In this document: piece after piece, positions 49,627-60,423 of the stretch
Layout: each line of letters begins with the position of its first letter
How positions within the stretch are numbered: the stretch's first letter is position 1
Program-made: the position numbers and the translations under genes
Notes under the pieces: model-generated
Seen by the model: the letters and a program-made list of their open reading frames with translations, nothing else
What the model was told of the DNA's origin: nothing
Databases searched by the model: none
Source: Clarkia xantiana subsp. parviflora
Taxonomy: Eukaryota > Streptophyta > Magnoliopsida > Myrtales > Onagraceae
Reading direction: 5' to 3'
NCBI GenBank assembly: GCA_036873135.1
Contig: JAPTYO010000026.1
Coordinates: 3,886,001 to 3,950,000 of the forward strand
DNA length: 64,000 bases

Positions 49627-52022
49627 ATGAGTGAGTTCCTTTTTCTCTTCCTCTTCGGCCGCGTTACTTCCTTTCCTATTGCTAGCTTAGTATCGTGACC
49701 TTCATTGGGGTGTTAGTCGAAATTTGATTCGTGCTTTGGGGTTTCTTGCTATCTTTGCCTTAGGTCTTGCTATTCTGTCAGAGAACCATATCACTAGGTC
49801 CGATTACAACGAACATGTTACCCTAGGAGATATCAGTCCCCTAGATGAGCCTCTGTATCCTTTTCTCCCCTCCTTGGGGAATACTCGCGGGACGGTGACG
49901 GAGCCTCCTATAGGGAAGGTCGCCGTGTACCCCTCTCAGATCCGATTCGGGCTGAGGCTGCCTTACTGTGACGAGCTTATAGAGTTGAGCAGGTTCTTCA
50001 GGATTTCTCCTGTGAACCTTGCCCCCAGTGCCCTCCGTGTCTGGGTGGGCTTCCGGGTATTGTGCCATTGGTACTCCTGGAAGTACTCTCTCGTTCTATT
50101 CCGATGCTTCTATCGGTTCCAGTACCGGACGAGGGTGGGGTTTGCGAGTTTCGTAACTCGCCATCCGACCTTCAAAGATCCCCGATTTTCTGACTTCGGG
50201 TTGAGTGGGATCGAGTGGGATACCTCCCTCCGTTTCGTGACCCAGATTGACAATTCGGCCAGTCACTGGGCTAAGCATTACTTCTTCATTACGGACCGAT
50301 ACGTCACTTGGTCGGTCTTGAATGAGGATCGGTCCGATGGTTGGCCTGCTTTTGGAGAGTTCTCTTCGGATGATTTGAAGACTATGAAGATCATTCACGA
50401 GAGCAACAGGACCCGGTCTTACTGCCCCGTGTCTTTAATAACTGAGACGGATCTTTACGAGGCCGGGATCAGTCTGACTCCTGACTCCGGGGGTTCGGTA
50501 TGTCACTTGGTCTTTCCATCTTTATTTACCTTCTGCTCTTCCTTTGTAGGTTGGTTTCATGGAAAAACCTATAACATGCAGGGAGCCCCTGTTGATCTGA
50601 GCAAGAGGAAGGCTCCTTCTAGTTCTGCTTTGAAGAAATCCCCCCTGCCTGGGAAGAAGGCTGGGGCCTCTGGTATGCTTTCTCCTATTTGCTTCTTTAT
50701 GGTGTAACTTATGTTTTCCTTATCTTGTTTTTCCTACCTTGCTAGTGCGCTCCCCCTTGGTGACTGAGAGGGTCGTCTCCGTTGGCAGAGATTCTGGACC
50801 TTCCAAGTCCAAGCCGCGGCGATCTGATTCTGAGGCCGGGGCCTCGGCTGCTAAGAGAAAGAAGGCTGTGGATCCTGCTTCGCCTACTGCTCGTCCTCCG
50901 ACCCTATCTCGTGATAAGGAGATGGTGGTCGAAGAGGTGCCTTCCCTGGCTGACAAAGGGAAGCGACCTGCTGGTGGTGGTTCCCCTGCCCCCCAGCCGA
51001 GGGCACGGTCCTCAGGTATGATCTCTACCTTGTGCTGATCCTTGTATGTTTATACTCTCCTTTGACTTGCTTTGCTTGTGTAGGTGGGCCTCCGACTTTA
51101 AGTCGGAAGGATTTCGCACGGCTCACTGATGAAGATGTTATTGGGTCTGAGTGGACTCCCTTCGCTGGTCTGAAGGAGTTCCACCTCGATAGCACTTCCT
51201 CTTTGCGGACTCCTGAGGTTGGTGTCCGCGTACTCCGCGGCGCCATCCCCCCTGGCGATCGTGTTGCTCCGCCCAAGTCTCCTGGGGAGACTCGGCGCTT
51301 TGTTCAGGGGGTACTCTCTCGTTATGCACCTGTGAGTTGTTCCTTGCTTTCCTTTCATTACTTTCATAATTGCTATCCTTTGGTTACTCACCCCTTGTTT
51401 GAATTGTTAGGGTATGTCTGACATGGTGAACATGTCTTCGCTCGTGCTCGAGTTATCTGACGAGAGGAAGACCCTTGAGGACAGCCAGGTCTCTCTCAAG
51501 GCGGAGGTCGACACTGCTGCTGAGAAGGCGCGTATATCTGATTTGAGGCTGCAGGAGCTCCAGGACCAGGTGTCCTTGCTTGAGACCACTGTGGGCAGTT
51601 TGCGCCGGGAAGCTGAGGTTGCCGCGTCTGTCCATTCTGAGGAGCTGCGGAGGTTGGAGACTAAGTGTCGGGCGGAGGAGAGGGCTGTCGCGGTTTCTGA
51701 GTACAAGGCCTCCTCTGCCTTCACCGCCGATTATAGCACGCGTCTCACTCAGGAGATGAACCAGTTCGGTGAGTATCTGGTTGATCACATATACCGGATT
51801 GATCCTCAGTTCCCGTTTGGTGACCTTGGTGACTTTGGGCCATATGCCACTGGCTACGCGACTGTTCTGATGGGTCAGGCTGCTGTTGCAGACGAGGCTG
51901 CCCCAGCCCAGGTGGATGCTACACCTGTGGAGATTGGTACCTCAGACTCCTCTTCCTCATCTATTTCCGCTGGCGGTTCAGCTTCGGGGGGTGAGGGTGA
52001 CTCCCCCGAAGGTTCTGACTGA
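49627..52022 (+). CDS. Antisense spliced gene of E4: PF04195-like domain, basic region, coiled coil, acidic tail
   Basis: Transcribed opposite to E4. Proposed exons: 49627-49630, 49782-50672, 50746-51015, 51084-51331, 51411-52022. All four introns are GT-AG (151, 73, 68 and 79 bp). The joined length is 2025 bases, 674 codons plus TGA, with no internal stop. A further 52-57 bp intron near 50493-50549 is possible but the frame is also open through it. Residues ~45-115 resemble the 'putative gypsy type transposon' domain (LRLPYCDELIELSRFF, LAPSALRVWVGFRVLC, LFRCFYRF). Basic patches follow at ~274-296 and ~330 (AAKRKK). Residues ~475-575 form a coiled coil, and the tail is Ser/Gly/acidic. The E1 homologue shares the first-exon/intron design and domain order. 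It may be a nuclear, DNA- or RNA-linked accessory protein (inference); the function is unknown. Confidence 0.75.
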
Positions 52023-52454
52023 CTTGTTTATCTCATACTATCCTTGTATATATAACTACACTCCTTCTCCCCTTGTACGGGTTGAGTGTCTTTTGAGATT
52101 GTGATGGTGTTTGTTGTTACTTTCCTTTGCCGCATTATGTTGTTGACTACGTGGTTTGTTTGCCTTTATATTAGTGCTTCTCATGCTTTTGTATATATCT
52201 CTTCTCATGATGTCTCCCTATGCCTTGTGTATGGCTCTTTGGGTATGGACCCTTCCCTTGGTATATTTCCTTTACTTATTCTTCTTTCGTGGTTTCCTTC
52301 ATGTCATACCTGTCATTTCATAAAGAAAAAACATTACTTGTTCTTCACATTACTTTACTTAGAAATTTCTTTCTCATGGTATCCTTCTAAGCATGGTATC
52401 CTTCTAAGCATGGTATGATGATCTCTTCTGATACCCCTTACACGGTATACGTTG
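52023..52454 (+). other. 3' region of the antisense gene
   Basis: T-rich, with no domain. It should contain the polyadenylation site of the plus-strand transcript (CTTGTATATATAAC near 52042) and lead into the tandem repeats. Confidence 0.4.
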
Positions 52455-52800
52455 TACTGTTAGACCAAAGATACGCTCTTGGTGGGCGTCGAAATCTGTT
52501 CACGAGACAGGCTCTCGGACGGCACTTAACGTTTCACAGGATAGGCTCCCGGAGGGCACAGGTTAGTCCACCGATACCTTCTTGACGGGTGTCAAACTGT
52601 TCACGAGACAGGCTCTCGGACGGCACTTAACGTTTCACAGGATAGGCTCCCGGAGGGCACAGGTTAGTCCACCGATACCTTCTTGACGGGTGTCAAACTG
52701 TTCACGAGACAGGCTCTCGGACGGCACTTAACGTTTCACAGGATAGGCTCCCGGAGGGCTCAGGTTAGACCAAAGATACGCTCCTGGTGGGCGTCGAACT
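52455..52800. repeat. E4 3' tandem repeat, ~101-bp unit
   Basis: GGTTAGTCCACCGATACC followed by TTCACGAGACAGGCTCTCGG and CACAGGATAGGCTCCCGGAG recurs with a 101-base period (52561, 52662), plus partial copies. Confidence 0.88.
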
Positions 52801-53335
52801 GGTAGTTTGAAATCTACCTCAAGATACGCTCTTGGGGGCGTCGAACTGGTAGTGTTTTTTCTACCTCAAGATACGCTCTTGGGGGCGTCGAATCTGGTAG
52901 GTTGCAAATCTACCTCAAGATACGCTCCTGGGGGCGTCGAATTCGTAGTTTTTGGAAACCACTCTCAAGATACGCTCTTGGTGCGTCGAAGTCGTAGTGT
53001 AATAACTACTCTCAAGATACGCTCTTGGGGGCGTCGAAGGTTGTAGTATGAACACTACTCTCAAGATACGCTCTTGGGGGCGTCGAGGTTCGTAGTTTTT
53101 GGAAACCACTCTCAAGATACGCTCTTGGTGCGTCGAAGGTCGTAGTGTAATAACTACTCTCAAGATACGCTCTTGGGGGCGTCGAAGGTCGTAGTATGAA
53201 TACTACTCTCAAGATACGCTCTTGGGGGCGTCGAAGGTCGTAGTATGAATACTACTCTCAAGATACGCTCTTGGGGGCGTCGAAGGTCGTAGTATGAATA
53301 CTACTCTCAAGATACGCTCTTGGGGGCGTCGAATG
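52801..53335. repeat. E4 3' tandem repeat, ~49-54-bp unit
   Basis: The core CTCAAGATACGCTCTTGGGG followed by GCGTCGAA recurs about eleven times; the last copies have an exact 49-base period. Short frames within it are artefacts. It lies directly after the gag frame in element sense, as in E1. Confidence 0.9.
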
Positions 53336-53596
53336 TCGTTGACTTGAAGTCATATCTGTGTAAGGATAACTTGGTGATTATAACATCACATTCACTGGGA
53401 AATACTTTTGAATAACTACTACTCTCTTAGGAGCATTCATGTTTTTGTACACTCGGGATGCCTTGGTGCACCAAGACATCCTTTGTAGGAAATCAAAGAT
53501 AGTTGTAGAGTTGGAGTAACTTCGTGAGTTCTCCTTCTCAAGAGTTGTTTTTGAAAAGCTTGTAAAGCTAAAACAAGCAAAATGCTAGATATGAAA
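53336..53596. other. Short non-coding link between gag stop and repeats of E4
   Basis: No motif recognised. Confidence 0.5.
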
Positions 53597-56500
53597 CTAA
53601 GGATATGGGGTGGTCACTGTGTCTGTTGCCACGTACTCCTTGAAGTTTCCATTGTAGATCATTTCTTCCACTTCCACCTTCAACACCATGCAGTTGTTGG
53701 TTTGATGCCCCCAGGTCCCATGGTATTCACACCAACCCTGTGCATCTCTTCCTAGGAAGGCCTTGCCCTCCTCCCTGCATGCTGGCAGCTCTTGCTTGAG
53801 GCGCTTGTGGAATATTTCTTCTATGCTGAGTGTGAGGGGTGTGAATGTGAAATTGATACCTCCTCCCAATGTGTCTGTTTCTCTTCCTCTTTCTGGAACT
53901 TCATCCAACTGTTCCGCTTCTTGTTCAAATGCCCTGTCCAGCTTCGCCTTGAGCTCTCTCATTGTGCTCGTCATGACCATCTCATAGAGCCCTCCATAGG
54001 CCTCGAATGAGCTTGGATGCATGTGTCTGATGAATGCTCTGACCGCTTCTCCCCTTGTGATGTCCATGTTGGCACCATAATCAAAGAATCTCTGGAAATA
54101 GCTTGATATAGACTCCTGCGGCATTTGCTTGATATCATCTATGTAGCGGAAGCCTCTTAGGATGGAGTTCCTTGTTCTGTTCCCTATTGTGGTGTCTGGC
54201 TGCCAAGGTATGGATGTCACCTTCACAGCCTTGTTCCTGTGTTTCCTTGTAGGCACTGTTTGAAAAAGCTGCCTGCTCAAACGGAGTGTCACTCCACTCC
54301 TCCTCCTTCCTTGCCTTTGTCTCCCTCCCCTCCTTCTTCTATCCTGGTTGGCTCCTGCCATGACCACAGCCACTGTGTCTGTCCTGTGTGATCCATGTCT
54401 CATTGAATTGACATAGCATTGTCTTGCAGTGCGTTGATCACCCAGGACCTCTCCAACTCCGTTCTCCGTGATGTACTTCAGCTTCTGGTGAACAGTGGAT
54501 GGCACTATTTCATATGGATTTATGGTTGTCCTTCCTAGGATCCCATTGTAGGCTCCCAGGCTTTCAACCACCAAGAAATTGACATTTACCTTCAGCTGGG
54601 TCCATCCTTGGCCCATGGTCACTGGCAATGTTATCATCCCCAGGGGGTAACTTGTTGCCCCTGAGAAGCCAACTAGAGGGAAGTTGACCGGATTGATGTC
54701 TGCTTTGGTTTTCCCTATCTCTTCCAACACTCTCAGGCTTAGGAGGTCAGCTGAGCTGCCCCCATCCACCAAAATTCTCTTTACATCAAAATTATCAATA
54801 TCTAAAGTAATAACTAGAGCATCGTCATGTGGAAAGACGATGTGGCTTTTGTCCTTCTCCGAGAACTCTATCTTCACTTCTTCTCCTTCTCTTGGTCTTT
54901 TTCTCCACCTTGGCACTGAGCTTAGCTTGGATGCATAGACCTCCCTTGCATTAGCAGTTGGGCCACCTGATGCTGCTCCTCCATGTATCATATTGATGAC
55001 TCCTCTTTTGTTGGGTGGAGGGTTATATTCTACCTTTCCCTTGCCCTTGTCTTTCTGTGTTGTCCCCAGTTGCATACTATTGCCCCCATGGTCTACAAAC
55101 TGCTTCAGTTCTCCCCTCTGGACGATGTTGTTTATGCTTAGCTTTAAGCTAAAGCATTCATTTGTATCGTGACCATAAGCCTCGTGGTTGTCACACCATC
55201 TATCCTTGTGATTTCCCACCATTGGGGCTCTCCACCTTGCAGGGGGTGACCATAGCTTTTGGTTCCGCATCTCTCTAAGTACGGTGGCTGGAGTGGCGTT
55301 CAGTGGGATGAACTTAATGACATTGATTTCTCTAGCCTTTAAGGGTTCGCCCATTTGGTTTCTTTGCTGTGGCGGACGCCACTCCTGCTGCCTTGCATGT
55401 TGCGGTGCCTGGGGTGGCTTGCCTTTGTTTGGCCTTTGAGTATCCTCCTTGGCTGCCTGGATTTTGGCCTTCTTGCTTGCCCTGTGCCTCTCAAGGTCAA
55501 TATGCGTTTTAACTCTCCCTGCAAGCTCCTCCAAGGTGCTTGCTGGCTTTTTGGCCATCTTTTCAGCCAATGTTGACCCAAAGCGACCTAAGTTTCTGAT
55601 AAAGGCTCGGATTATCTCCCCTTCAGTGATGTCTCCCTGTATGTCTGCAATATTCTGGTTGAACCTAGTGTAGTAGCTGGCCAGGGTTTCATCGTATTCT
55701 TGTTTTACGTCATCAATGGAGCCTGTTCCCTTGAGGAGTTTCCTCTCCCCTAGGTATCTCTGCAGAAACTTAGCTTTTAGCTGCTCCCATGAGTGGATGC
55801 TCTCAGAGGGCAGGCTGAAAAACCAATGTGAGGCCACCCCTGATAGGGTGTTTGGGAAAAGGAGTGCCTTGTATCTTTCATCAGTGGTCCTCCCAAATAG
55901 GGAGGCCTCATGCTGCTGGATATGTTCTAGGGGGTCTCCCTTCCCATTATACTTTGCAATTTGCACTGTGTGCAGGGAGTCTGGCACCCTGTTCATCTCC
56001 AGTTCCCTTGTGAAAGGGTGGTTCGTCTTGTCACTTAGGCAATGCAGGCTGGGTTTCTTTGACTCATTCAGTTTCCGGGTTATCATAGCTTCTATCTCCT
56101 CCGGGGTGATCATCACCGGTGCCGGAGTATAACCCCTCTGATACCCATTGTAGTTGTAGACTGGGCTTACTGGGTTCCCTTGTCCCTGCTGGTATGGACT
56201 GTAGGTGTACCCTTGGTACGCCTGCTGGGGTCCTTCATGGAAGTCTTGCCTCCTTGGAGGTCTTGCTTGTCTTTCCTCCCCAAGCGGTGTGTAAGCCCTG
56301 TTGCTATGCTGTTGCCTAGGAGGCACAAATTGTTGCCTGCCCTCTGGGGGTGGCTCCTGGTGATATCTTCTTTGTTCCTCTCGCTGCCCTGCTCGAGGGT
56401 GCGAGTAGTACTCTTCTGCTGGGATCTGCTCCTCCTCCTGAGCTTCAGTGTAAGTTCCTTGGGTGTATGCCGGCCTTGCATACGCTGTGTGGGCGCGGTT

Positions 56501-56845
56501 GCCATCTCTCTGTGCCGGCATCCCATGTGGGTACCTTTGGGTTTGCTCTTCATAATAGTATCCCTCAGGGGGTGCCGTGTTGTGGGAAGGCACTCTCTGT
56601 TGTCCTCTTTCTCTCTGTGGCCTTCTTGCCCGGGGGGTGGAGGCTGTGGAGGACTCAGCCCCAGCTGGGCGTGAAGGTCCTCCCTCCTGGTTGTTCTGTT
56701 GCTGAGGAGGTTGTGGTATGTCTTGGGGCTCTGAATGCATTGGCTGCTTCCCAGGGTTAGGCCGCCTCCCTGGAGGTATGGGTTCTCTTCTCCGCCCATT
56801 GCCCCCAGGTGGGTGTTGGGGCCTGGACACTCTACTGTTCGTCAT
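53597..56845 (-). CDS. E4 Gag-protease-Gag' polyprotein, no RT or integrase
   Basis: A single frame of 1082 codons from the first ATG after the PBS. Residues 1-245: proline/glutamine/arginine-rich leader. 270-450: Retrotrans_gag-type capsid (NHPFTRELEM, LFPNTLSGVASHWFFSLP, GDITEGEIIRAFIRNL). 551-564: zinc knuckle CDNHEAYGHDTNEC. 691-700: protease motif ILVDGGSSAD with catalytic Asp694, plus LVVESLGAYNGILGRTTINP downstream. 830-850: arginine-rich linker. 890-975: a second capsid half (ILRGFRYIDDIKQ, SISSYFQRF, TRGEAVRAFIRHM). 1039-1052: a second knuckle CEYHGTWGHQTNNC. It ends YVATDTVTTPYP. The second unit aligns with the C-terminal half of ordinary Tat Gag, so this looks like fusion of a gag-PR unit with a partial gag from a related element. 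The open frame over 3.2 kb suggests recent function. Only virion assembly and maturation are predicted. Confidence 0.9.
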   Translation of the reverse strand: MTNSRVSRPQHPPGGNGRRREPIPPGRRPNPGKQPMHSEPQDIPQPPQQQNNQEGGPSRPAGAESSTASTPRARRPQRERGQQRVPSHNTAPPEGYYYEEQTQRYPHGMPAQRDGNRAHTAYARPAYTQGTYTEAQEEEQIPAEEYYSHPRAGQREEQRRYHQEPPPEGRQQFVPPRQQHSNRAYTPLGEERQARPPRRQDFHEGPQQAYQGYTYSPYQQGQGNPVSPVYNYNGYQRGYTPAPVMITPEEIEAMITRKLNESKKPSLHCLSDKTNHPFTRELEMNRVPDSLHTVQIAKYNGKGDPLEHIQQHEASLFGRTTDERYKALLFPNTLSGVASHWFFSLPSESIHSWEQLKAKFLQRYLGERKLLKGTGSIDDVKQEYDETLASYYTRFNQNIADIQGDITEGEIIRAFIRNLGRFGSTLAEKMAKKPASTLEELAGRVKTHIDLERHRASKKAKIQAAKEDTQRPNKGKPPQAPQHARQQEWRPPQQRNQMGEPLKAREINVIKFIPLNATPATVLREMRNQKLWSPPARWRAPMVGNHKDRWCDNHEAYGHDTNECFSLKLSINNIVQRGELKQFVDHGGNSMQLGTTQKDKGKGKVEYNPPPNKRGVINMIHGGAASGGPTANAREVYASKLSSVPRWRKRPREGEEVKIEFSEKDKSHIVFPHDDALVITLDIDNFDVKRILVDGGSSADLLSLRVLEEIGKTKADINPVNFPLVGFSGATSYPLGMITLPVTMGQGWTQLKVNVNFLVVESLGAYNGILGRTTINPYEIVPSTVHQKLKYITENGVGEVLGDQRTARQCYVNSMRHGSHRTDTVAVVMAGANQDRRRRGGRQRQGRRRSGVTLRLSRQLFQTVPTRKHRNKAVKVTSIPWQPDTTIGNRTRNSILRGFRYIDDIKQMPQESISSYFQRFFDYGANMDITRGEAVRAFIRHMHPSSFEAYGGLYEMVMTSTMRELKAKLDRAFEQEAEQLDEVPERGRETDTLGGGINFTFTPLTLSIEEIFHKRLKQELPACREEGKAFLGRDAQGWCEYHGTWGHQTNNCMVLKVEVEEMIYNGNFKEYVATDTVTTPYP

Positions 56846-56878
56846 AGCTCGTGTGATAGCCAGGCTTTCTGCTCGAAG

Positions 56879-56894
56879 CCTACAGACGGCGCCA
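56879..56894 (-). other. E4 primer-binding site
   Basis: The minus strand reads TGGCGCCGTCTGTAGG two bases after the LTR end CTTAACA-CT. It differs from the E1/E2 PBS by one base late in the match. Confidence 0.8.
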
Positions 56895-56896
56895 AG

Positions 56897-57693
56897 TGTT
56901 AAGTTATGAGATCTAGGTCAACGGGGTGTCGGCTTTGATCTCACTCCTTACGGGGGATGTGTGCGATCCGGTGTTCCCGAGTTGCTCTGCCTTAGCCTAT
57001 CTTCTCCTTTCCTTCCTTTCTTCCTTTGTTTCTTCTTTCCTTCTACCCTGCAGAAGGGGCAATACCAGACACGGAGGGGGGGGGGGGGTGGTGCCTGGTG
57101 AACCCTCTCCGATGCCTAAGTCAGTATTTTTCTAGAGAGATAAAGCTAGAGAGATGTCAGAGCTAAAATGTCCAAATGGCCAAGATGTTCAAATGAGTTG
57201 TGAAGGTGGGGTATTTATAGGCAACGGTGTCATTAAGGTGGCTTAATGACATCGTTAGCCTTTAAACACAATTAATTAACCTTTAAGCACATAATTAAGA
57301 CCTTAGGATTCGGAGGAGGTAGGCGGAGTGGACCGAGCGTGGGAGTCTGAAAGTGGTGCCGGGGCCCTTGGGGGGGGGAGAAATCCGACCCCCAAGGGTA
57401 GGGGTTGGGTGAGGACACCCAACCCCTCCTAGGGAGGGTGGGGTTGGCCAACCCCATCCCTCCTAGGAGGGATCGGGTTGGCCGACCCGATCTCCCCTAG
57501 GGGAGGTCGGGTGTGGCCACCCAACCTCACCTAGGTGAGTTCGCCTCTGTCGGACGGGCGCTTCGGCCCCGTCCGAGCCGTCGATGTTCTCGCGAAGTGT
57601 CCGGGTTGAAGTTTCGATTTGCAATCATAAATGGGACGATAAAAATACAACGGTTCGGAAGTCAACGGGTTCAAATTGGGCGTATATCCATCA
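56897..57693 (-). repeat. E4 5' LTR (797 bp) with one palindromic unit
   Basis: Same sequence as the 3' LTR by eye, except that a G-run is 13 instead of 8 (57075-57087), another is one longer, and only one GATCGGGT...ACCCGATC unit (57471) is present instead of six. Net difference 164 = 170 - 6. Confidence 0.93.
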
Positions 57694-58290
57694 AATATTA
57701 TGACTAATCTCCTTTGTAGATGGCGACTTTGGAAGTCGGGGAGTCAGTATTATGACTGATTTCCTTTGATCGCCACCGACTATATAGAGTCGAGGAGTCA
57801 GTATTATGACTTATCTCCTTTGTAGATGGCGACTTTCGGAAGTCGGGGAGTCAGTATTATGAATGATCTCCTTTGATCGTCGCCGACTATTTGAAGTCGA
57901 GGAGTCAGTATTATGACTGATCTCCTTTATAGATGGCGAATCTCGGAAGTCGGGGAGTCAGCATTATGTTTGTTCTCCTTTGTAGATGGCGACTTTCGGA
58001 AGCCGGGAGTCAGTATTATGATTGATCTCCTTTGTAGATGGCGAATTTCGGAAGTCAGGAAGTCGGTATTATGACTGATCTCCTTTGATCGTTGTCGACT
58101 ATATGGAGTCGAGGAGTTAGTATTATGACTGATCTCCTTTGATCGTTGTCGACTATATGGAGTCGAGGAGTCAGTATTATGACTGATCTCCTTTGATCTT
58201 CGCCGACTATATGGAGTCGAAGAGTCAGTATTATTACTGATCTCCTTTTTAGATAGCGACTTTCAGAAGTCGGGGAGTCCTGTTGACGTA
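57694..58290. repeat. E5 3' tandem repeats, split by E4
   Basis: Units of about 50-55 bases with GGAGTCAGTATTATGACTGA then TCTCCTTTG(TAGATGGCGACTTTC or ATCGTTGTCGACTATATG) and GAAGTC/GAGTCG. The same unit is on the other side of E4 at 47090-47202, confirming that E4 interrupted the array. Confidence 0.88.
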
Positions 58291-58355
58291 TCAAGAGGGA
58301 AGAAATCATATATTTATTTATCACTTTATTGTAATAGAAATACATCAAATGATTT

Positions 58356-59440
58356 TTAGACGTAGAATTTCTTCAGGTGCTCTGCATTAAAAGTCCTGTT
58401 GAGGCGTTGTCCTTGATGATGTTCTAATTTGTAGGCGTTGGGACATGGTACGTCGATAATGATATAGGGACCTTCCCATTTTGGCACCGATTTTCCTCTT
58501 TGATCGGCTGTTAGAAACTCGTTCCTTCATAGCATCTTCTCGCCTAGGAAGAATTTTTGTTGCCCCACTCTTCGGTTAAAATACCTAGCGGTGGCGAGCT
58601 TCATTCTTCCTTGAGTTTCTTCGGAAGCCCATCTTTTCTCGTCGACCAGATCTAAATCGATATTCCTTTGTTCCTTATTTTGTCGACTCTATACGTGGCG
58701 ACTCTTTAAGATATTTTGTCTACCTCTATGGGCGATACGGCCTCTGATCCATAGACCATGCTGAAAGGGGTTTTGCCAGTGGCTCTCTTGGGTGTTGTTT
58801 TGAGCGCCCACAGTACTTGATCTAGTTCCTCAACCCAATTTCCCTTCAGAGTGGCCACCCTCTTCTTTAATCCATTAAGGATCGTTTTATTTCGCCGCCT
58901 TAACTTGCTCATTCGTTTGTGCATGATGGACGGAGCCGAAGCGATGATTGATAAGCATCTCATCACAAAAGTCGACGAGTTCGTCGCTGGCGAATTGGGG
59001 ACCATTATCGCTGATGAGGATTTTTTGCACTCCATATCGGCATATGATTTGTTCAAGGATGAAATTTATCATTTGGAAAGTCGTTGTTGACGCCAAGGCT
59101 CTTGCTTCTATCCATTTAGAGAAATAGTCGATGGCGACCACGATATGCGTTCGCTGGCCTGTCGATTTGGGCAAAGGCCCGATGAGGTCGATTTCCGCCG
59201 ACGTGATTTCCGCAGGTGGTCTTGTTATTCTTGGAGCGTAAACTTGACAGGCAGGGCAGGTTTGCACGAGCGTTATCGCCTCTTTATGCATTGTTGGCCA
59301 GTAGAATCCCTGCGTAAGGCTCTAAACACCAATTTTTTTGCTCTTTCGTGACAGCCGGCGTCACCTTTATGTAAATATTCCATAATCTTCTCCGTTTGAG
59401 GGGCGGCTATACATTGGAAATAAGGTGTGGAGTACCCTCG
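58356..59440 (-). pseudogene. E5 integrase remnant
   Basis: From CPACQVY (zinc module end) through [17 protein letters not shown] and TNEQVKAAK to the C-terminal GEHLKKF-type end (AEHLKKFYV, stop 58358-58356). The glutamate of the D,D,E triad is replaced by lysine (QVKAA against QVESA in E1). The frame is broken near 58900 and 58700. Confidence 0.85.
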
Positions 59441-59443
59441 TTT

Positions 59444-60423
59444 TTAAAGGTACCCATCCAGGATCGCAAATCGTCTCGCGATTCTCTGGATTTTAGTCGC
59501 CTCCAACGAACCCTCTGGGAGGTTTCCTCGTTCCAAGTAGTTCTGGATGGGAGTTATCCATGAGTTAGGGTCTTGGATATTAAGGATCTCTGCCCCTGCC
59601 TCCACAGTTGAGTAGAGAGAATATTCGACAAAGTGCACTGGTGAGGGAAGGGTGCTTCCCCAAGCAAATTTGCTAAGGACGTCAACTTCTTGGTTATTTT
59701 ATTGAGGGATAGCCTCTATTTGGAAATGACGCATGTCTTGCACGAGTCGCCACACTTCTTCTACATATTTCTTCATGTTTTCTCCCTTGGCGATGTAGCC
59801 TCAATTCGTCTGATGTACGATCAATTCGGAATCGCATCGCACTTTTAAATTTGCAATTCCTATACCTTTGGCTATGCGAAGGCCTGTTAGTAGGGCTTCA
59901 TATTCTGCTTGTTATTGGTAGCTCGAAAGGTTAGGGTCAACGCGTATCGCAGTGGCTCTCCATCAGGTGGTGTTAATATTAGACCTGCCCCACGTCCTCG
60001 AGAAGAAGACCAGTCGTCGGTATACAGTAGCCATGGCATAGTATCGCTGGCTACATTTTAGGGCATCGTCTTTACATGGTTTTCTTGGGGGAGGATGACA
60101 GGTTGGGCGTCTGGTGTCGCCGTATTTTCAGCGATGAAGTCGAGTACTTGGCCTTTGATTGCCTTCTGTGGCTAGAAGTGAATGCGGAATTCACTTAATT
60201 CCACTGCCCTTTTGACTGTACTCCCCGAAAAATTAGGCTTATGCGAAAGCTTCTTAAGAGGTTGGTTGGTGAGCACTGTGATTTTGTGGGTGTGAAAGTA
60301 GGGTCGTAGCTTCCTTGCTGCTATCAGTAGTGTATACAAGTATTTCTCGATTTCCATGTAGTTTTCTTCGACGATACTAAGGAGCTTACTAACATAGTAA
60401 ACCGGAATTTGAATATTGCATGT
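59444..60423 (-). pseudogene. E5 RNase H and second RNase H remnants
   Basis: IEKYLYTLLIAARKLRPYFH and TVLTNQPLKKL (60357-60250) are the RT-linked RNase H. YTDDWSSSRGRGAG near 60030-59990 is the degraded start of the second RNase H (YTDGSS in E1). Several stops and frameshifts. Confidence 0.8.

Larger units (their letters stand above)
47203..57693 (-). mobile_element. E4: young non-autonomous Tat-type element (gag-PR-gag plus antisense gene)
   Basis: The LTRs are 47203-48163 (3') and 56897-57693 (5'), with the perfect 5-base duplication aatat (47198-47202, 57694-57698). The PBS on the minus strand is TGGCGCCGTCTGTAGGC, two bases after the LTR. The PPT is CTCGGGGGCATG at 48175-48164. Sense strand: one 1082-codon frame (56845-53597), then tandem repeats (53335-52455). 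Plus strand: a spliced gene (49627-52022). There is no RT or integrase. Outside two G-runs and a 34-bp repeat the two LTRs look identical by eye. It should depend on enzymes of an autonomous partner sharing its LTR and PBS. Confidence 0.93.

Noticed and set aside
52801..53335. CRISPR-like regular repeats
   Set aside because: The spacers are themselves repeated, the context is a plant retrotransposon and no cas genes exist; these are the tandem repeats of E4.
56119..56760. Plus-strand frames of 66-164 codons opposite the E4 Gag N-terminus
   Set aside because: They are shadows of the proline/glutamine-rich Gag leader, without domain or splice structure.
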